A stretch of DNA of 64,000 nt from Actinobacteria bacterium OK074. GTDB taxonomy: Bacteria; Actinomycetota; Actinomycetes; Streptomycetales; Streptomycetaceae. Made by a program: the position numbers and the translations under genes. The notes under the pieces were generated by a model, which had not been told where the DNA came from, made no database searches, and saw only the letters and a program-made list of their open reading frames with translations. This document shows, one piece after another, positions 36,137-44,579 of the stretch (within the stretch, counting starts at the first letter, position 1; each line of letters opens with the position of its first letter). The stretch lies in the NCBI GenBank assembly GCA_001298575.1, contig LJCV01000209.1:17149-81148 (forward strand). Direction: 5' to 3'.

Positions 36137-38320
36137 TCACACCGCCTCGGCCGCCGACGCCGTCGCGTGCAGTTCGCCGAACGCGGTCGCCACCCGCTGG
36201 GTCGTGGTCACCGCCCCGGAGGTGTCCGCCACCCACCGCAACGCCGTCTCGTGGTGCCCGGCCGTCACATCGGCCACGGCGTCGGCGACCACGAACGGTT
36301 CCAGGCCCTGCATCCACGCGTCGGCGGCGGTCGTCAGCACGCCGACCCGGGCGTACAGCCCGACCACCACCAGCTGATCGCGGCGCAGATCACGCAACCG
36401 GCCGTCCAGCCGGGTCCGCGCGAACGCGCTGTACTTGCGCGCCGTCAGCACCGTGTCCCCGCGCAACGGCCGCACCGGGGAGGCGATCGTCCCGTCCGCC
36501 TCCCCGGGCCGGGCCCCGGCCAACTGGGCGTAGGGTGCGGGCCAGCGGTCGGTGGCCCGCCCCTCGTGGGCCTGCACCGAGTAGATGACGGGCACCCCCG
36601 CGGCATGCGCGCTGCGTGCCAACCGGCCCACGTTGGCGAGGAGTTCGGCCACCGGCGCGGCCTCCCGCTCCAGCACCCGCACGAACGTGTTCTGCACGTT
36701 CAGCACGAGCAGCGCCGCCCGCGAGGTCTCCAGGGTCCAGCCCGTCCGGTCGGCGGGCAACAGCACCGGGGCGGGCATGAAGTACGGTCCCGGCGCCGCG
36801 TCGGGCAGCTGGGCCCTGCGCCCGTACGGCGTCGGCAGCGGCCGAACGGCCCGCCGGGGCAACGAACTTGGCAGTGGCCGGGCGACCGCGCCGGCGTCCG
36901 GCTCCTGCGGCGCGCGTTCGAGGACCAGGTGGCCGGCGGCGGTCAGCCGGGCGGTCGCGCCGGTGCGGTGGAAGCCGTCGGGGGTGAAGTGGCGGGCGTC
37001 GTGCGCGGGGGAGCGCCAGTAGCCGCGGACGGTGGCGGGGCCGCGGGCGAGCAGCTGGCCGCGCTCGCCGGGGGAGACCTCGCGGTCGTCCTCGTCCACG
37101 ATCCGCACCTCGTCGGCGGCCGACACCGGGCGCCCCTGGGTGGTGACCGCCGGCTCGGGGCCGTCGGCCACCCCGGTACAGCTGACCAGGCCCTCGACCG
37201 TGCCGTACACCTGCCGCAGCCGGCAGCCCAGCGCGGGCCGCACCCGGCGCGCGGCGCGCTCCTCGAACGGCCCGCCGCCGACCACCAGGGTCCGCAGGGC
37301 GCTCAGGTCGTACGCCGTGACCGCCGCCGCATGGGTCCAGGTCACGGCCAGCGGCGGCGTCAGCGCGGTGTGCGTCACACCTTCGGTCGCGAGGAGCGGG
37401 AACGCGCTGTCCGGGTCGGGCCGCGACCCCAGGACCAGCCGTCCCCCGGCGCACAGGACGGCCAGCCAGTCGAGCAACCCCGGTACCGGCTGCGGCCGTT
37501 CGGGCGTGGCGACCAGATGCACGGTGTCCTCGTCGAGGTCCAGCGGCGCGGCCCGTTCGCGCAGCGTCCGCAGCAACTCGCCCTGGCCGCGCGGCACAAG
37601 ACGGGGGACGCCGACACCGGCCCCGGCGAGCTGGAGCAGTGCGAGGTCGTCGGGCGCGGGCGGTTCGAGGTCTGTACGGGGCTCGTGCGTGACGTCGGCG
37701 AGGCGGGTGTGCCCGGGGGCGTCGCCGGTGACGTAGACCTCGTGCAGGGTGGGCACCCGCGCCAACAGGCGGGTGGCCGTGGGGCGTTGGTCCGCGCCGC
37801 CCCACACCGCCGGTACGACGCAGGCGACCGCCTCGGCGAAGCCGCACACGGCGCACAGCACCGCCTCGTGCGCGGCGGGCGGTACGACGACGGGGACGGC
37901 GCGGATCCGCAGCAGCGCGAGGAGCAGCTCGAACAGTTCCATCACGGCGGGGAGTTGGACCACGACCCGGTCGCCGCGGCGGATCCCGCGGGCGAGCAGT
38001 CCGGCCGCACGGCGGTCGGCCCGGTCGGCCAACTCCCGGTAGGTCCAGGTGCGTCGGGCGGATCCGGGGGCGACGAGGGCGGTGCGTTCGGGGTGAAGTC
38101 CCGCGCGGGCGTGGAGGAGTTCGGGAAGAGTGGTGGCGTCGGCCGGGTCCGGTGGCGGAGCCGGGAGCGGGGTCGGGGTCGGGTGGTGATCCTGCGGACG
38201 TGCGGCATCCGACCGCGCGGATGGGTCGCTGCTCACTGATCGGTCCCCCTCGGATGCACAGGAATCCAGGGCGGGCGGGGGGCTGTCGACGCGCTGCGTT
38301 GCGCGCGCGGCGAGTGACAC
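36137..38320 (-). CDS. fusion of degenerate aryl-AMP ligase and degenerate isochorismatase
   Basis: 727 residues. Residues about 60-480 follow the EntE fold and keep YGTVEGLVSCT and TPDGFHRTG. The P-loop (SGGTTGxPK) has become LAGAGVGVPRLVPRG near 230-245, the adenylate-ribose Asp after HRTG is Ala, the acyl-pocket Asn is lost, and the C-terminal lid with its catalytic Lys is missing. Residues about 510-727 follow the EntB isochorismatase (DTVLTARKYSAF, YARVGVLTTAADAW), but the catalytic Asp (HDMQ in EntB) is Asn541 in LNVQN and the catalytic Lys is Ala627. There is no aryl carrier domain. The frame is uninterrupted, and a strong iron box lies 44 bases upstream, so it looks expressed with the cluster but non-catalytic. 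Role unknown; a decaying relic is the alternative. Confidence 0.8.
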   Translation of the reverse strand: MSLAARATQRVDSPPPALDSCASEGDRSVSSDPSARSDAARPQDHHPTPTPLPAPPPDPADATTLPELLHARAGLHPERTALVAPGSARRTWTYRELADRADRRAAGLLARGIRRGDRVVVQLPAVMELFELLLALLRIRAVPVVVPPAAHEAVLCAVCGFAEAVACVVPAVWGGADQRPTATRLLARVPTLHEVYVTGDAPGHTRLADVTHEPRTDLEPPAPDDLALLQLAGAGVGVPRLVPRGQGELLRTLRERAAPLDLDEDTVHLVATPERPQPVPGLLDWLAVLCAGGRLVLGSRPDPDSAFPLLATEGVTHTALTPPLAVTWTHAAAVTAYDLSALRTLVVGGGPFEERAARRVRPALGCRLRQVYGTVEGLVSCTGVADGPEPAVTTQGRPVSAADEVRIVDEDDREVSPGERGQLLARGPATVRGYWRSPAHDARHFTPDGFHRTGATARLTAAGHLVLERAPQEPDAGAVARPLPSSLPRRAVRPLPTPYGRRAQLPDAAPGPYFMPAPVLLPADRTGWTLETSRAALLVLNVQNTFVRVLEREAAPVAELLANVGRLARSAHAAGVPVIYSVQAHEGRATDRWPAPYAQLAGARPGEADGTIASPVRPLRGDTVLTARKYSAFARTRLDGRLRDLRRDQLVVVGLYARVGVLTTAADAWMQGLEPFVVADAVADVTAGHHETALRWVADTSGAVTTTQRVATAFGELHATASAAEAV

Positions 38321-38363
38321 GACTCAGCCGCGGCACGGCCTCCCGGCCGCCGGTGCGTGAAGA

Positions 38364-38382
38364 TTAGGTTAGCCTCACCTAA
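38364..38382. promoter_or_regulatory. iron box controlling the pseudoenzyme fusion
   Basis: TTAGGTTAGCCTCACCTAA, a strong match to the DmdR/IdeR consensus, 44 bases upstream of the leftward fusion gene. It marks the right edge of the siderophore regulon. Confidence 0.87.
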
Positions 38383-38953
38383 TGGGATTGTGCTGATGAT
38401 TCCGCTGAGGAAAATGCCATGTGTTTCCGCAGGGAGCCCTGGGTTTGGAGGGGTGCGGCGGAACGCGGCCCGGCCGGTGCGGACGTCGCGCGCGACGGAG
38501 GCCGGACCCCGACGGCGACCGGGCGGGGCGCGCCGCGACCGGCTTGGCGGATGCCGGTCGGGCCGCACCGCACCCGAACCTGGCGGATGCCGTCGGGGTC
38601 CGGGGTTCGTGGCCCCGCACCCGGGGCCCGGGGCGCACCGCCGCCCCGGGTCCGTCCGCGAGCGTGGTGGCCCGCGGCCCGGAGCGCCCCCCGCGCGCCC
38701 CGGGCCGAGCGCCCGGTGTGCCCCTGCCCGGCACACCCCCGCGCCACCGGGGCCCCGGATCTCCCCGTCCGGCACCCGGGCCCCCTGTGCCCTCCGGAAG
38801 TCCGTACCGGACCCCACGTCTCCCGGTCGTGCCGGAGGGCAGGCGCTAAGCTCGCTCACAGACAGATTGGTCGGTTTCCACAGCGATGTGGAGCGATTGC
38901 CTGTTGCCAGCCGGGAACTGGCAACAACACGCGGATGGCGGGCCGTTGGGGGG
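38383..38953. other. 571-base gap without a convincing gene
   Basis: Extremely GC-rich between about 38450 and 38800, with open frames on both strands that translate to Arg/Pro/Gly-rich low-complexity chains. I see no ribosome sites or known domains. The last 100 bases hold the regulator promoter and an inverted repeat at 38903. Confidence 0.6.
38903..38925. promoter_or_regulatory. inverted repeat upstream of the XRE regulator
   Basis: GTTGCCAG, 7 bases, CTGGCAAC: a perfect 8-bp inverted repeat ending 28 bases before the regulator start. It could be the regulator's own operator or a leader hairpin. Confidence 0.45.
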
Positions 38954-41080
38954 ATGGCGATCGAAGACGGAGTGTTCGGCGCGGAGTTGCGCCGACTGCG
39001 TACGGAAACAGGGATGTCACTCGGCGCGCTGGCCGGTCAAGTGCACTGCAGCCGCAGCTTCCTGAGCCGCATCGAGACCGGCCAGCGGCGGGTCACCCAC
39101 GAACTGGCCCAGGCGTGCGACCAGATTCTGGATGCGAAGGGCGCGCTGCTCGACCTGGTGCCACCGTCGGACCACGGCCCCACCGGCCGCAAGTCCCGGC
39201 GGCGGACGGCCGACTCCCGTGCCGAGCACGGCCATTCGGTGGCGGACCGGAGACACGCGGAGTTCGTCCGGCTGCTCGCCCGGGGCGACGCGGGCCACGC
39301 CGCCGGGGACATGCGGACCGCCGACCACTACTACCGGGCCGCTTACGTCGGCGCGGCGGGCGATCCGGAGGCCCGGGCCGAGGCCGTGATCCGCATGGCC
39401 CGCCGCTGGTCGGACCCGGGCCAGGTCGACCACGAACTCATCCAGTTGATCCGGGGGAGCCTGACGGCGCTGGGGGATCCCAACGGGGTGCCGCAGCCGC
39501 GCAACGGTCAACGGTCCTTGGGGCGGCCGGAGTCGGGCGAGGGGCAACGCCCGCCGGGGCCACCGGAGCCGGGCGATGGCCAGCGGTCTCCGGGGCGGCC
39601 GGAGTCGGTCGAGGCGCAACCTCCGCCGGGACGGGCAGAGTCGGGCGAGGCCCAACCTCTGCCGGGACGGCCGGAGTCGGTCGAGGCCCAACCCCCGCCC
39701 GGACGACCGGAGTTACCGACCCCGCCGGGACGGCCGCACCCGAGCGACCACCAAGCGACGCCGGAACAACCGGAGTTACCCGACCACCGGTCACCTACGT
39801 CCACCGGCCCGGACGGCACCTTCACCCTCGCCCCCATCCCAACCCCCACCCCCGCGACCTCCGGCCTACGGCTGCGCCTCACCGCCCACCTCGCCAAGAA
39901 GCTCACCATGGGCGTAGGCCCCGACACCGCCGACCGCACCGCGCCGGAAGAGGGCGCCAGGCTGGCCGCCGACACCCTGCGGCGGCTGCGTGCCGACAGC
40001 AGGGCCCGCGCCGACGACGAGGTGCGCTGCGAGGTGCTCACCGAATGCCGCTGGGGGCGCTACGACTTCGTCCCCGCCGCCGAATCCCTGGCCCTGTCCG
40101 AGGAGTTGCGCGACGCCGCCGCCCGGCACGGCTCCGCCTACTTCCGCGGCGAGGCCCTCATGGCGCTCGCCGTCGACCAGTTGCGCACCGGCAAGGTCTA
40201 CAGCGCGCTGGCCACCGCCCACCAGTACCGCAAGCACGCCGCCGGCAGCCGCAGCGCCCTCGTCCACTGGCAGCAGCGCACCCTGGACGCGCTGCTCGAC
40301 CTCTGGCACGGCCGCTACGAGCAGGCCGCGGCCTGGGTGTTCGGGGAGTCGCCCGCGTTCGTCGAGCGGCTGCGCGGCGACCTCGCGGTGCCCGCCGACA
40401 ACCTCGACCAGACCCGGCTCGGCCAGGCGTACTGGCTGCTGCGCGAACAGGGCCGCATGGCCGAGCTGTTCACCTCCGGACTCGCCGAAGGCGTCGAACG
40501 GCACGGCTACTTCCCGGTCTGGCGCGCGGGCCTCGCGCTCGCCCTGTGCGAGACCGGACGGCCCGACGAGGCCGCCGACCGGCTCGCCGGATTCGCCGCC
40601 GACACCGGCCACTTCGACCGGTTCCCGCCGTCCGGCTGGGCGGTGCCCACGCTCGTCCTGCTCGCCGAGGTGTGCGGGGCCCTGGACGCGTACGGCGGCC
40701 ACGAGGAGGTGCTGCACGCGGTCGTGCCCGCGCTGCGCGCCCGTCTCGCCGCACACGGCGGGGAACAGATCGCGCTCGCGGGCTGGCCCACCGTCCTGGT
40801 CGGCCCCACCGCCCGCGCTGCGGGGCTGCTCGCCCTGGCCGTGGGTGAACCCGTGGCCGCCCTCGCCCACTTCCGGTACGCGGACGACGCCGTCCGCTCC
40901 TCCCAGCCCGAACTCGCCCGGCTGCGTCTGGCCCGGGCCCGCGCCCTGCACCGCGCCGGCCGCCCCGGCGACGCGACCCACGCGAACCTCCTCGTGCGCG
41001 AATCGCTGCGCGTGGCAGGGGCGTACGGCATGCGGGGACTGGCCGCGCAGTGCGAAACGGAGCTGGGGAAGAGGAGCTGA
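38954..41080 (+). CDS. large XRE-type regulator with repeat linker and TPR-like domain
   Basis: 708 residues. Residues about 7-60 form an XRE helix-turn-helix (LRRLRTETGMSLGALAGQ, SRSFLSRIETGQRRV). Residues about 85-165 look helical. Residues about 185-300 are a Pro/Glu/Gln-rich linker with a 12-residue tandem repeat. The remainder (about 320-708) is alpha-helical with TPR-like spacing (for example ALMALAVDQLRTGKVYSALATAHQYRKHA). This layout resembles NsdA-like and other Streptomyces HTH-TPR regulators. ATG 38954 follows GGGGGG immediately, so a GTG at 38887 is also possible. No iron box precedes it; whether it regulates the siderophore cluster is unknown. Confidence 0.8.
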   Translation: MAIEDGVFGAELRRLRTETGMSLGALAGQVHCSRSFLSRIETGQRRVTHELAQACDQILDAKGALLDLVPPSDHGPTGRKSRRRTADSRAEHGHSVADRRHAEFVRLLARGDAGHAAGDMRTADHYYRAAYVGAAGDPEARAEAVIRMARRWSDPGQVDHELIQLIRGSLTALGDPNGVPQPRNGQRSLGRPESGEGQRPPGPPEPGDGQRSPGRPESVEAQPPPGRAESGEAQPLPGRPESVEAQPPPGRPELPTPPGRPHPSDHQATPEQPELPDHRSPTSTGPDGTFTLAPIPTPTPATSGLRLRLTAHLAKKLTMGVGPDTADRTAPEEGARLAADTLRRLRADSRARADDEVRCEVLTECRWGRYDFVPAAESLALSEELRDAAARHGSAYFRGEALMALAVDQLRTGKVYSALATAHQYRKHAAGSRSALVHWQQRTLDALLDLWHGRYEQAAAWVFGESPAFVERLRGDLAVPADNLDQTRLGQAYWLLREQGRMAELFTSGLAEGVERHGYFPVWRAGLALALCETGRPDEAADRLAGFAADTGHFDRFPPSGWAVPTLVLLAEVCGALDAYGGHEEVLHAVVPALRARLAAHGGEQIALAGWPTVLVGPTARAAGLLALAVGEPVAALAHFRYADDAVRSSQPELARLRLARARALHRAGRPGDATHANLLVRESLRVAGAYGMRGLAAQCETELGKRS
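39521..39700 (+). repeat. 36-bp tandem repeat, five copies, in the XRE regulator
   Basis: Five in-frame 36-bp units encode GRPESGEGQRPP, GPPEPGDGQRSP, GRPESVEAQPPP, GRAESGEAQPLP and GRPESVEAQPPP. Units 3 and 5 are almost identical at DNA level, suggesting recent expansion. Confidence 0.88.
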
Positions 41081-41179
41081 ACTCCCACGAATTGAGCCCT
41101 CAACGGATTGCGCCCCAACGGGAGTTGAGCCCCCACGGTCACGTAAGCCGTGCGGCTCGGCGAGCAGTCGCAGCCGTCG

Positions 41180-42136
41180 TCACGCGTCCGGCGGGCAATA
41201 GAGCGGCGCCAACGCCGTGTTGTCCTTCGTGATCAACCGGATCGGCAACTGGTCGATCTTGTCCACCTTCTTGTCCTTCAACAGCAGGTCCACGGTGTTG
41301 TTCACCGCCAACTCACCCATGGAATCGGCGGAGTTGGTGACCGTGGCCGCGAACCGGCCGTCCTTGATCGCGGCGAGCCCCTCGTCCGTCCCGTTGACCG
41401 TGGCGATCTTGACGTGCCGTCCGCCGTTCGCGTCGAACGCCTCGCGCGCGGCGAAGGCCATCTCCTCGTTCGCGACGAACGCGTACTCCATCTCCGGGTG
41501 CGCCTGGATCATCAGCTTCGCCACGGCCTTCGCCTTGGCCGGGTCGAACATGCCGGGCAGGTTCGCCACCACGGAGACGTTCTTCGGCAGCCGCTTGGTG
41601 AACCCGGACGTCAGCAGGTCGGACGCCGCCCCCGGCGCCCCCGCGATGACCCCCACCTCGGTCCGCCGGCCGTCCGCGTCCCGGGCCACCCAGTCGGCGT
41701 CCAACTGGCCCACCCGCTTGAGCGGGACGACGACGGCGCCGAGGATGTCACCTCGGTCGCCGGTGTCGACCGAGGTCAGGAAGATCGGGATGCCGGCCGC
41801 CTTCGCCTTGGCGATGTCGTCCGTCAGCGCGGTGGTGTTGACGGTCTGCACGATGATCGCGTCGACGTGCCGCGCGATCATGCCCTCGATGTTGTGCAGC
41901 TCACTCGCCGGATTCTGGTGCGAGTTGGCCGTGTAGAGCCGGAAGCCGTTGTCCCGGGCCTGCTCGGCGATCGTCTTCTGTAAGCAGGTGTGGAACTCGG
42001 TCTCGGCGCCGTTGACGAACCCGAGGGCGAGGGGCCCGCTCGAACTCCCGGAGCCGGACTGCGATCCGCAGCCGCACAGCACCAGACCGGCGCTGACGGC
42101 CATGGCCGCTCTTCGGGAGCGGGCGGACAGAGGCAT
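41180..42136 (-). CDS. sugar-type ABC transporter substrate-binding lipoprotein
   Basis: Class II (RbsB/LacI-like) binding protein. The signal peptide ends in a lipobox LVLCGC. Mature motifs: LGFVNGAETEFHTCLQKTIAEQA, MIARHVDAIIVQTVNTTAL, GIPIFLTSVDTGDRGD and TVNGTDEGLAAIKDGRFAATV, as in ribose and other pentose binders. 318 residues. No permease or ATPase gene is next to it. The LigK-like and LigJ-like genes lie upstream on the same strand, but a strong hairpin separates them. Ligand unknown: a sugar, cyclitol or aromatic-acid-related compound. Confidence 0.85.
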   Translation of the reverse strand: MPLSARSRRAAMAVSAGLVLCGCGSQSGSGSSSGPLALGFVNGAETEFHTCLQKTIAEQARDNGFRLYTANSHQNPASELHNIEGMIARHVDAIIVQTVNTTALTDDIAKAKAAGIPIFLTSVDTGDRGDILGAVVVPLKRVGQLDADWVARDADGRRTEVGVIAGAPGAASDLLTSGFTKRLPKNVSVVANLPGMFDPAKAKAVAKLMIQAHPEMEYAFVANEEMAFAAREAFDANGGRHVKIATVNGTDEGLAAIKDGRFAATVTNSADSMGELAVNNTVDLLLKDKKVDKIDQLPIRLITKDNTALAPLYCPPDA

Positions 42137-42459
42137 GGGCGGGCCGCCTTTCAGGACGTGACGCCGGTGACGACGGCGGCCGACGGTACCCGTGTTCCGC
42201 AGGAGTCAACCCATCGCGGAGCGCAGGCTAAGCATGCGCGTCCGGTACGGTCCCGGCGCCCGCCGAGCCGCTACCGTCGGCCCCCAGTGGGCACCAACGG
42301 GCGTCACCGGTAAGAGAGTTGGGGTGGGCCGAACGCCGTCCCGCGTTCGGCCCACCCCAACTCCCCGCCCCCGCACGGGACCGGTCGACCCCGTACACCC
42401 CGCCCGCGCACGGGAACAGCCGGTCCCGCACATCGGATCGGCCGACCCCGTCCCCGGGA
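42137..42459. other. 323-base intergenic region
   Basis: Promoter region of the leftward binding-protein gene plus the perfect 20-bp-stem hairpin at 42317-42362. I see no gene in it. Confidence 0.6.
42317..42362. terminator. strong hairpin, 20-bp perfect stem
   Basis: AGTTGGGGTGGGCCGAACGC, a 6-base loop (CGTCCC), then the exact complement. It lies about 100 bases beyond the stop of the leftward LigK-like gene and ahead of the binding-protein gene, so it should end the ligJ-ligK transcript. Confidence 0.75.
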
Positions 42460-43143
42460 TCAGTCGACGTACCGCAGCCCCGCTTCCGCCAGCCGCTCCC
42501 GCATCCCGTAGATGTCGAGGCCCAGTTCGCCCGCGGCCAGCCGCTTGCGCTTCTCCGCCTCCAGTTCCTCCCGGCGGCGGGACGCCTCGGCGACCTCCGC
42601 GACCCGCTCGACCGGTACGACGACCACGCCGTCCGCGTCGGCGACGACCACGTCACCCGGGCGCACCTGGGCGTTGGCGCACACCACGGGCACGTTGACC
42701 GAGCCGATCGTGGCCTTGACCGTGCCCTTGGAGTTGACCGCGCGGCTGAACACGGGGAAGTCCATCTCCTGGAGTTCGGCCACGTCCCGGCAACCCCCGT
42801 CGATGACCAGGCCGACCCCGCCCCGGGCCCGTACCGAGGTGGCGAGCAGTTCGCCGAAGAAGCCGTCCTCGCACTCGGTGGTGCAGGCGGCCACCAGGAC
42901 GTCGCCCGGCTGCAGTTGCTCCACCGCCACGTGCATCATCCAGTTGTCGCCCGGCTGGAGCAGCACGGTGACCGCCGGGCCGACGAGCCGGGCGCCCGGG
43001 TAGACGGGCCGGACATAGGGGCGCAGCAGTCCGGTGCGGCCCATCGCCTCGTGGACCGTGCTGACACCGAACGGCGCGAGCGCCTCGACGTCGGCCGCGG
43101 CCGGACGGGTGACGGAACGGTGGACGACTCCGAGTTCGTACAT
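42460..43143 (-). CDS. RraA/LigK-family aldolase (CHA/HMG aldolase-like)
   Basis: 227 residues. Family members of this type cleave 4-carboxy-4-hydroxy-2-oxoadipate or 4-hydroxy-4-methyl-2-oxoglutarate to pyruvate plus oxaloacetate or pyruvate. Motifs: VSTVHEAMGRTGLL, LVGPAVTV, GGVGLVIDGGCRD (phosphate/carboxylate-binding turn) and VRPGDVVVADADGVVVVP. The adjacent LigJ-like gene catalyses the preceding step in the protocatechuate 4,5-cleavage pathway, which supports this over an RNase E inhibitor-like RraA role. Ring-cleavage and earlier enzymes are not in the window. Confidence 0.82.
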   Translation of the reverse strand: MYELGVVHRSVTRPAAADVEALAPFGVSTVHEAMGRTGLLRPYVRPVYPGARLVGPAVTVLLQPGDNWMMHVAVEQLQPGDVLVAACTTECEDGFFGELLATSVRARGGVGLVIDGGCRDVAELQEMDFPVFSRAVNSKGTVKATIGSVNVPVVCANAQVRPGDVVVADADGVVVVPVERVAEVAEASRRREELEAEKRKRLAAGELGLDIYGMRERLAEAGLRYVD

Positions 43144-43161
43144 GAGGGGTGGGATTCCTTC

Positions 43162-43231
43162 CGCGGGTGCGGGTGAAGCGGGTGCTGAAGCGGGTGCGGG
43201 TGAAGCGGGTGCGGGTGAAACGGGTGCGGGC
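43162..43231. repeat. short tandem repeat between ligK- and ligJ-like genes
   Basis: Imperfect 12- to 15-base units of GCGGGTGCGGGTGAA, about five copies, fill most of the 103-base spacer between the two genes. On the coding (minus) strand this is a C-rich run. Confidence 0.75.
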
Positions 43232-43246
43232 GGCCGGGTCGGCCCG

Positions 43247-44272
43247 TCAGCGGCCCTGGCGCTTGAGCAGGGCGTCCAGGCGGGGATACACCGCGCGGGC
43301 GTTGCCCTCCTGCACCGCCACCAGGTCCTCCGCCGGGAGTTTCGCGGCCTCGGTGTAGCGGCGGGTGTCGTCGAAGTGGTGGCCGGTGCACGGGTCGATG
43401 TCGCGGACCGCGCCGATCATCTCCGAGGCGAACAGGATGTTGCGCGTCGGCACGACGTCGAAGAGGAGGTCGATGCCCGGCTGGTGGTAGACGCAGGTGT
43501 CGAAGAAAACGTTTCCGAGAACGTGCTCTTCCAGCGGCGGTTTGCCGAGCGCCATCGCCAGCCCCCGGAACCGGCCCCAGTGGTACGGCACCGCCCCGCC
43601 GCCGTGCGGGATCACGAAGCGCAGCGTCGGGAAGTCCCTGAACAGGTCGCCCTGGACGAGCTGCATGAACGCCGTGGTGTCGGCGTTGAGATAGTGCGCG
43701 CCGGTGGTGTGGAAGGCCGGGTTGACGCTCGTGCTCACATGGATCATGGCCGGGACGTCGTACTCGACCATCTTCTCGTAGACGGGGTACCAGTGCCGGT
43801 CGGTCAGCGGGGGAGAGGTCCAGTGGCCGCCGGAGGGGTCCGGGTTGAGGTTCAGGGCGACGGCGCCGTACTCCTGGACGCAGCGGGTCAGCTCGGGCAG
43901 GCAGGTCGCGGGGTCCACGCCCGGCGACTGCGGCAGCATCGCGGCGGGCACGAACCGCTCCGGGTACAACTGACTGATGCGGAAGCAGAGTTCGTTGCAG
44001 ATGGCGGCCCACTCGGCGGAGGTCTTGAAGTCTCCGACGTGGTGCGCCATGAAGGACGCGCGCGGGGAGAAAACGGTTACGTCGATGCCGCGCTCGTCCA
44101 TCAGCCGCAGCTGGTTCGCCTCGATGGTCGCGCGCAGCTCGTCGTCGCTGATGCGCAGGTCCGCGCGCAGGGGCGCGAGCGACGGGTCGTCGAGCGAGGC
44201 GATCTGCTGGTTGCGCCATGCCTCCAGGGCCGGCGGGGCGGTCGTGTAGTGACCGTGGCAGTCGATGATCAT
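43247..44272 (-). CDS. amidohydrolase, 4-oxalomesaconate hydratase-like (LigJ)
   Basis: 341 residues of the metal-dependent amidohydrolase fold: CHGHYTT near the start (metal-binding HxH), MIHVSTSVNP, VIPHGGGAVPYHWGRF and LFASEMIGAVRDIDP. These segments fit LigJ-type hydratases, which add water to 4-oxalomesaconate to give the substrate of the LigK aldolase encoded just downstream. The related ACMSD-type decarboxylases share the fold and are the alternative. Likely controlled by the ATTGTTGACAAT site upstream. Confidence 0.82.
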   Translation of the reverse strand: MIIDCHGHYTTAPPALEAWRNQQIASLDDPSLAPLRADLRISDDELRATIEANQLRLMDERGIDVTVFSPRASFMAHHVGDFKTSAEWAAICNELCFRISQLYPERFVPAAMLPQSPGVDPATCLPELTRCVQEYGAVALNLNPDPSGGHWTSPPLTDRHWYPVYEKMVEYDVPAMIHVSTSVNPAFHTTGAHYLNADTTAFMQLVQGDLFRDFPTLRFVIPHGGGAVPYHWGRFRGLAMALGKPPLEEHVLGNVFFDTCVYHQPGIDLLFDVVPTRNILFASEMIGAVRDIDPCTGHHFDDTRRYTEAAKLPAEDLVAVQEGNARAVYPRLDALLKRQGR

Positions 44273-44579
44273 CGCGGTCTCTCGGCTCTCTCGCGTGCTC
44301 CGTCAACGGGTCGTCCCGCCTCACCAACCTAACCATCGACGAAATTGTTGACAATATGATCGACGAAAAAGTTTCATGCATGCACCATCCGGAGTGGCGG
44401 TGGCATCACTCGGTGTGACGGGATTGCCGTCCCGTCCCGCGGCCGGAATCTGTTGCTGAATATGCGGGGTGTCACCCGGTGAAGAAATGCAACACAGCCG
44501 GTCTAGACTCTCCCCGCAACGGGCTGTAACCGTGCCCAGAATCCGGCACATCTGCCACACCCGAAGGGTATGCGGCGCT
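44273..44579. other. 307-base divergent promoter region
   Basis: Separates the leftward LigJ-like gene from the rightward osmolyte transporter operon. It is AT-richer than its surroundings around 44340-44375 and contains the ATTGTTGACAAT palindrome flanked by two ATCGACGAAA copies (from 44335 and 44360). No gene seen. Confidence 0.55.
44344..44355. promoter_or_regulatory. operator candidate ATTGTTGACAAT
   Basis: Inverted repeat ATTGT-TG-ACAAT, the shape of GntR/FadR-type operators, 72 bases before the LigJ-like start. No GntR gene is adjacent in the window. Confidence 0.5.

Noticed and set aside
36137..38320. Functional bifunctional EntE-EntB enzyme
   Set aside because: P-loop, ribose Asp, lid, isochorismatase Asp and Lys are all replaced or missing, and there is no carrier domain.
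38233..38859. Possible 208-codon minus-strand gene in the gap
   Set aside because: Low-complexity Arg/Pro/Gly translation, no ribosome site, and overlap with the promoter and start of the fusion gene.
44324..44334. Iron-box-like CCAACCTAACC upstream of the LigJ-like gene
   Set aside because: Only a half-site; the other arm does not match the DmdR/IdeR consensus, and the genes have no iron link.
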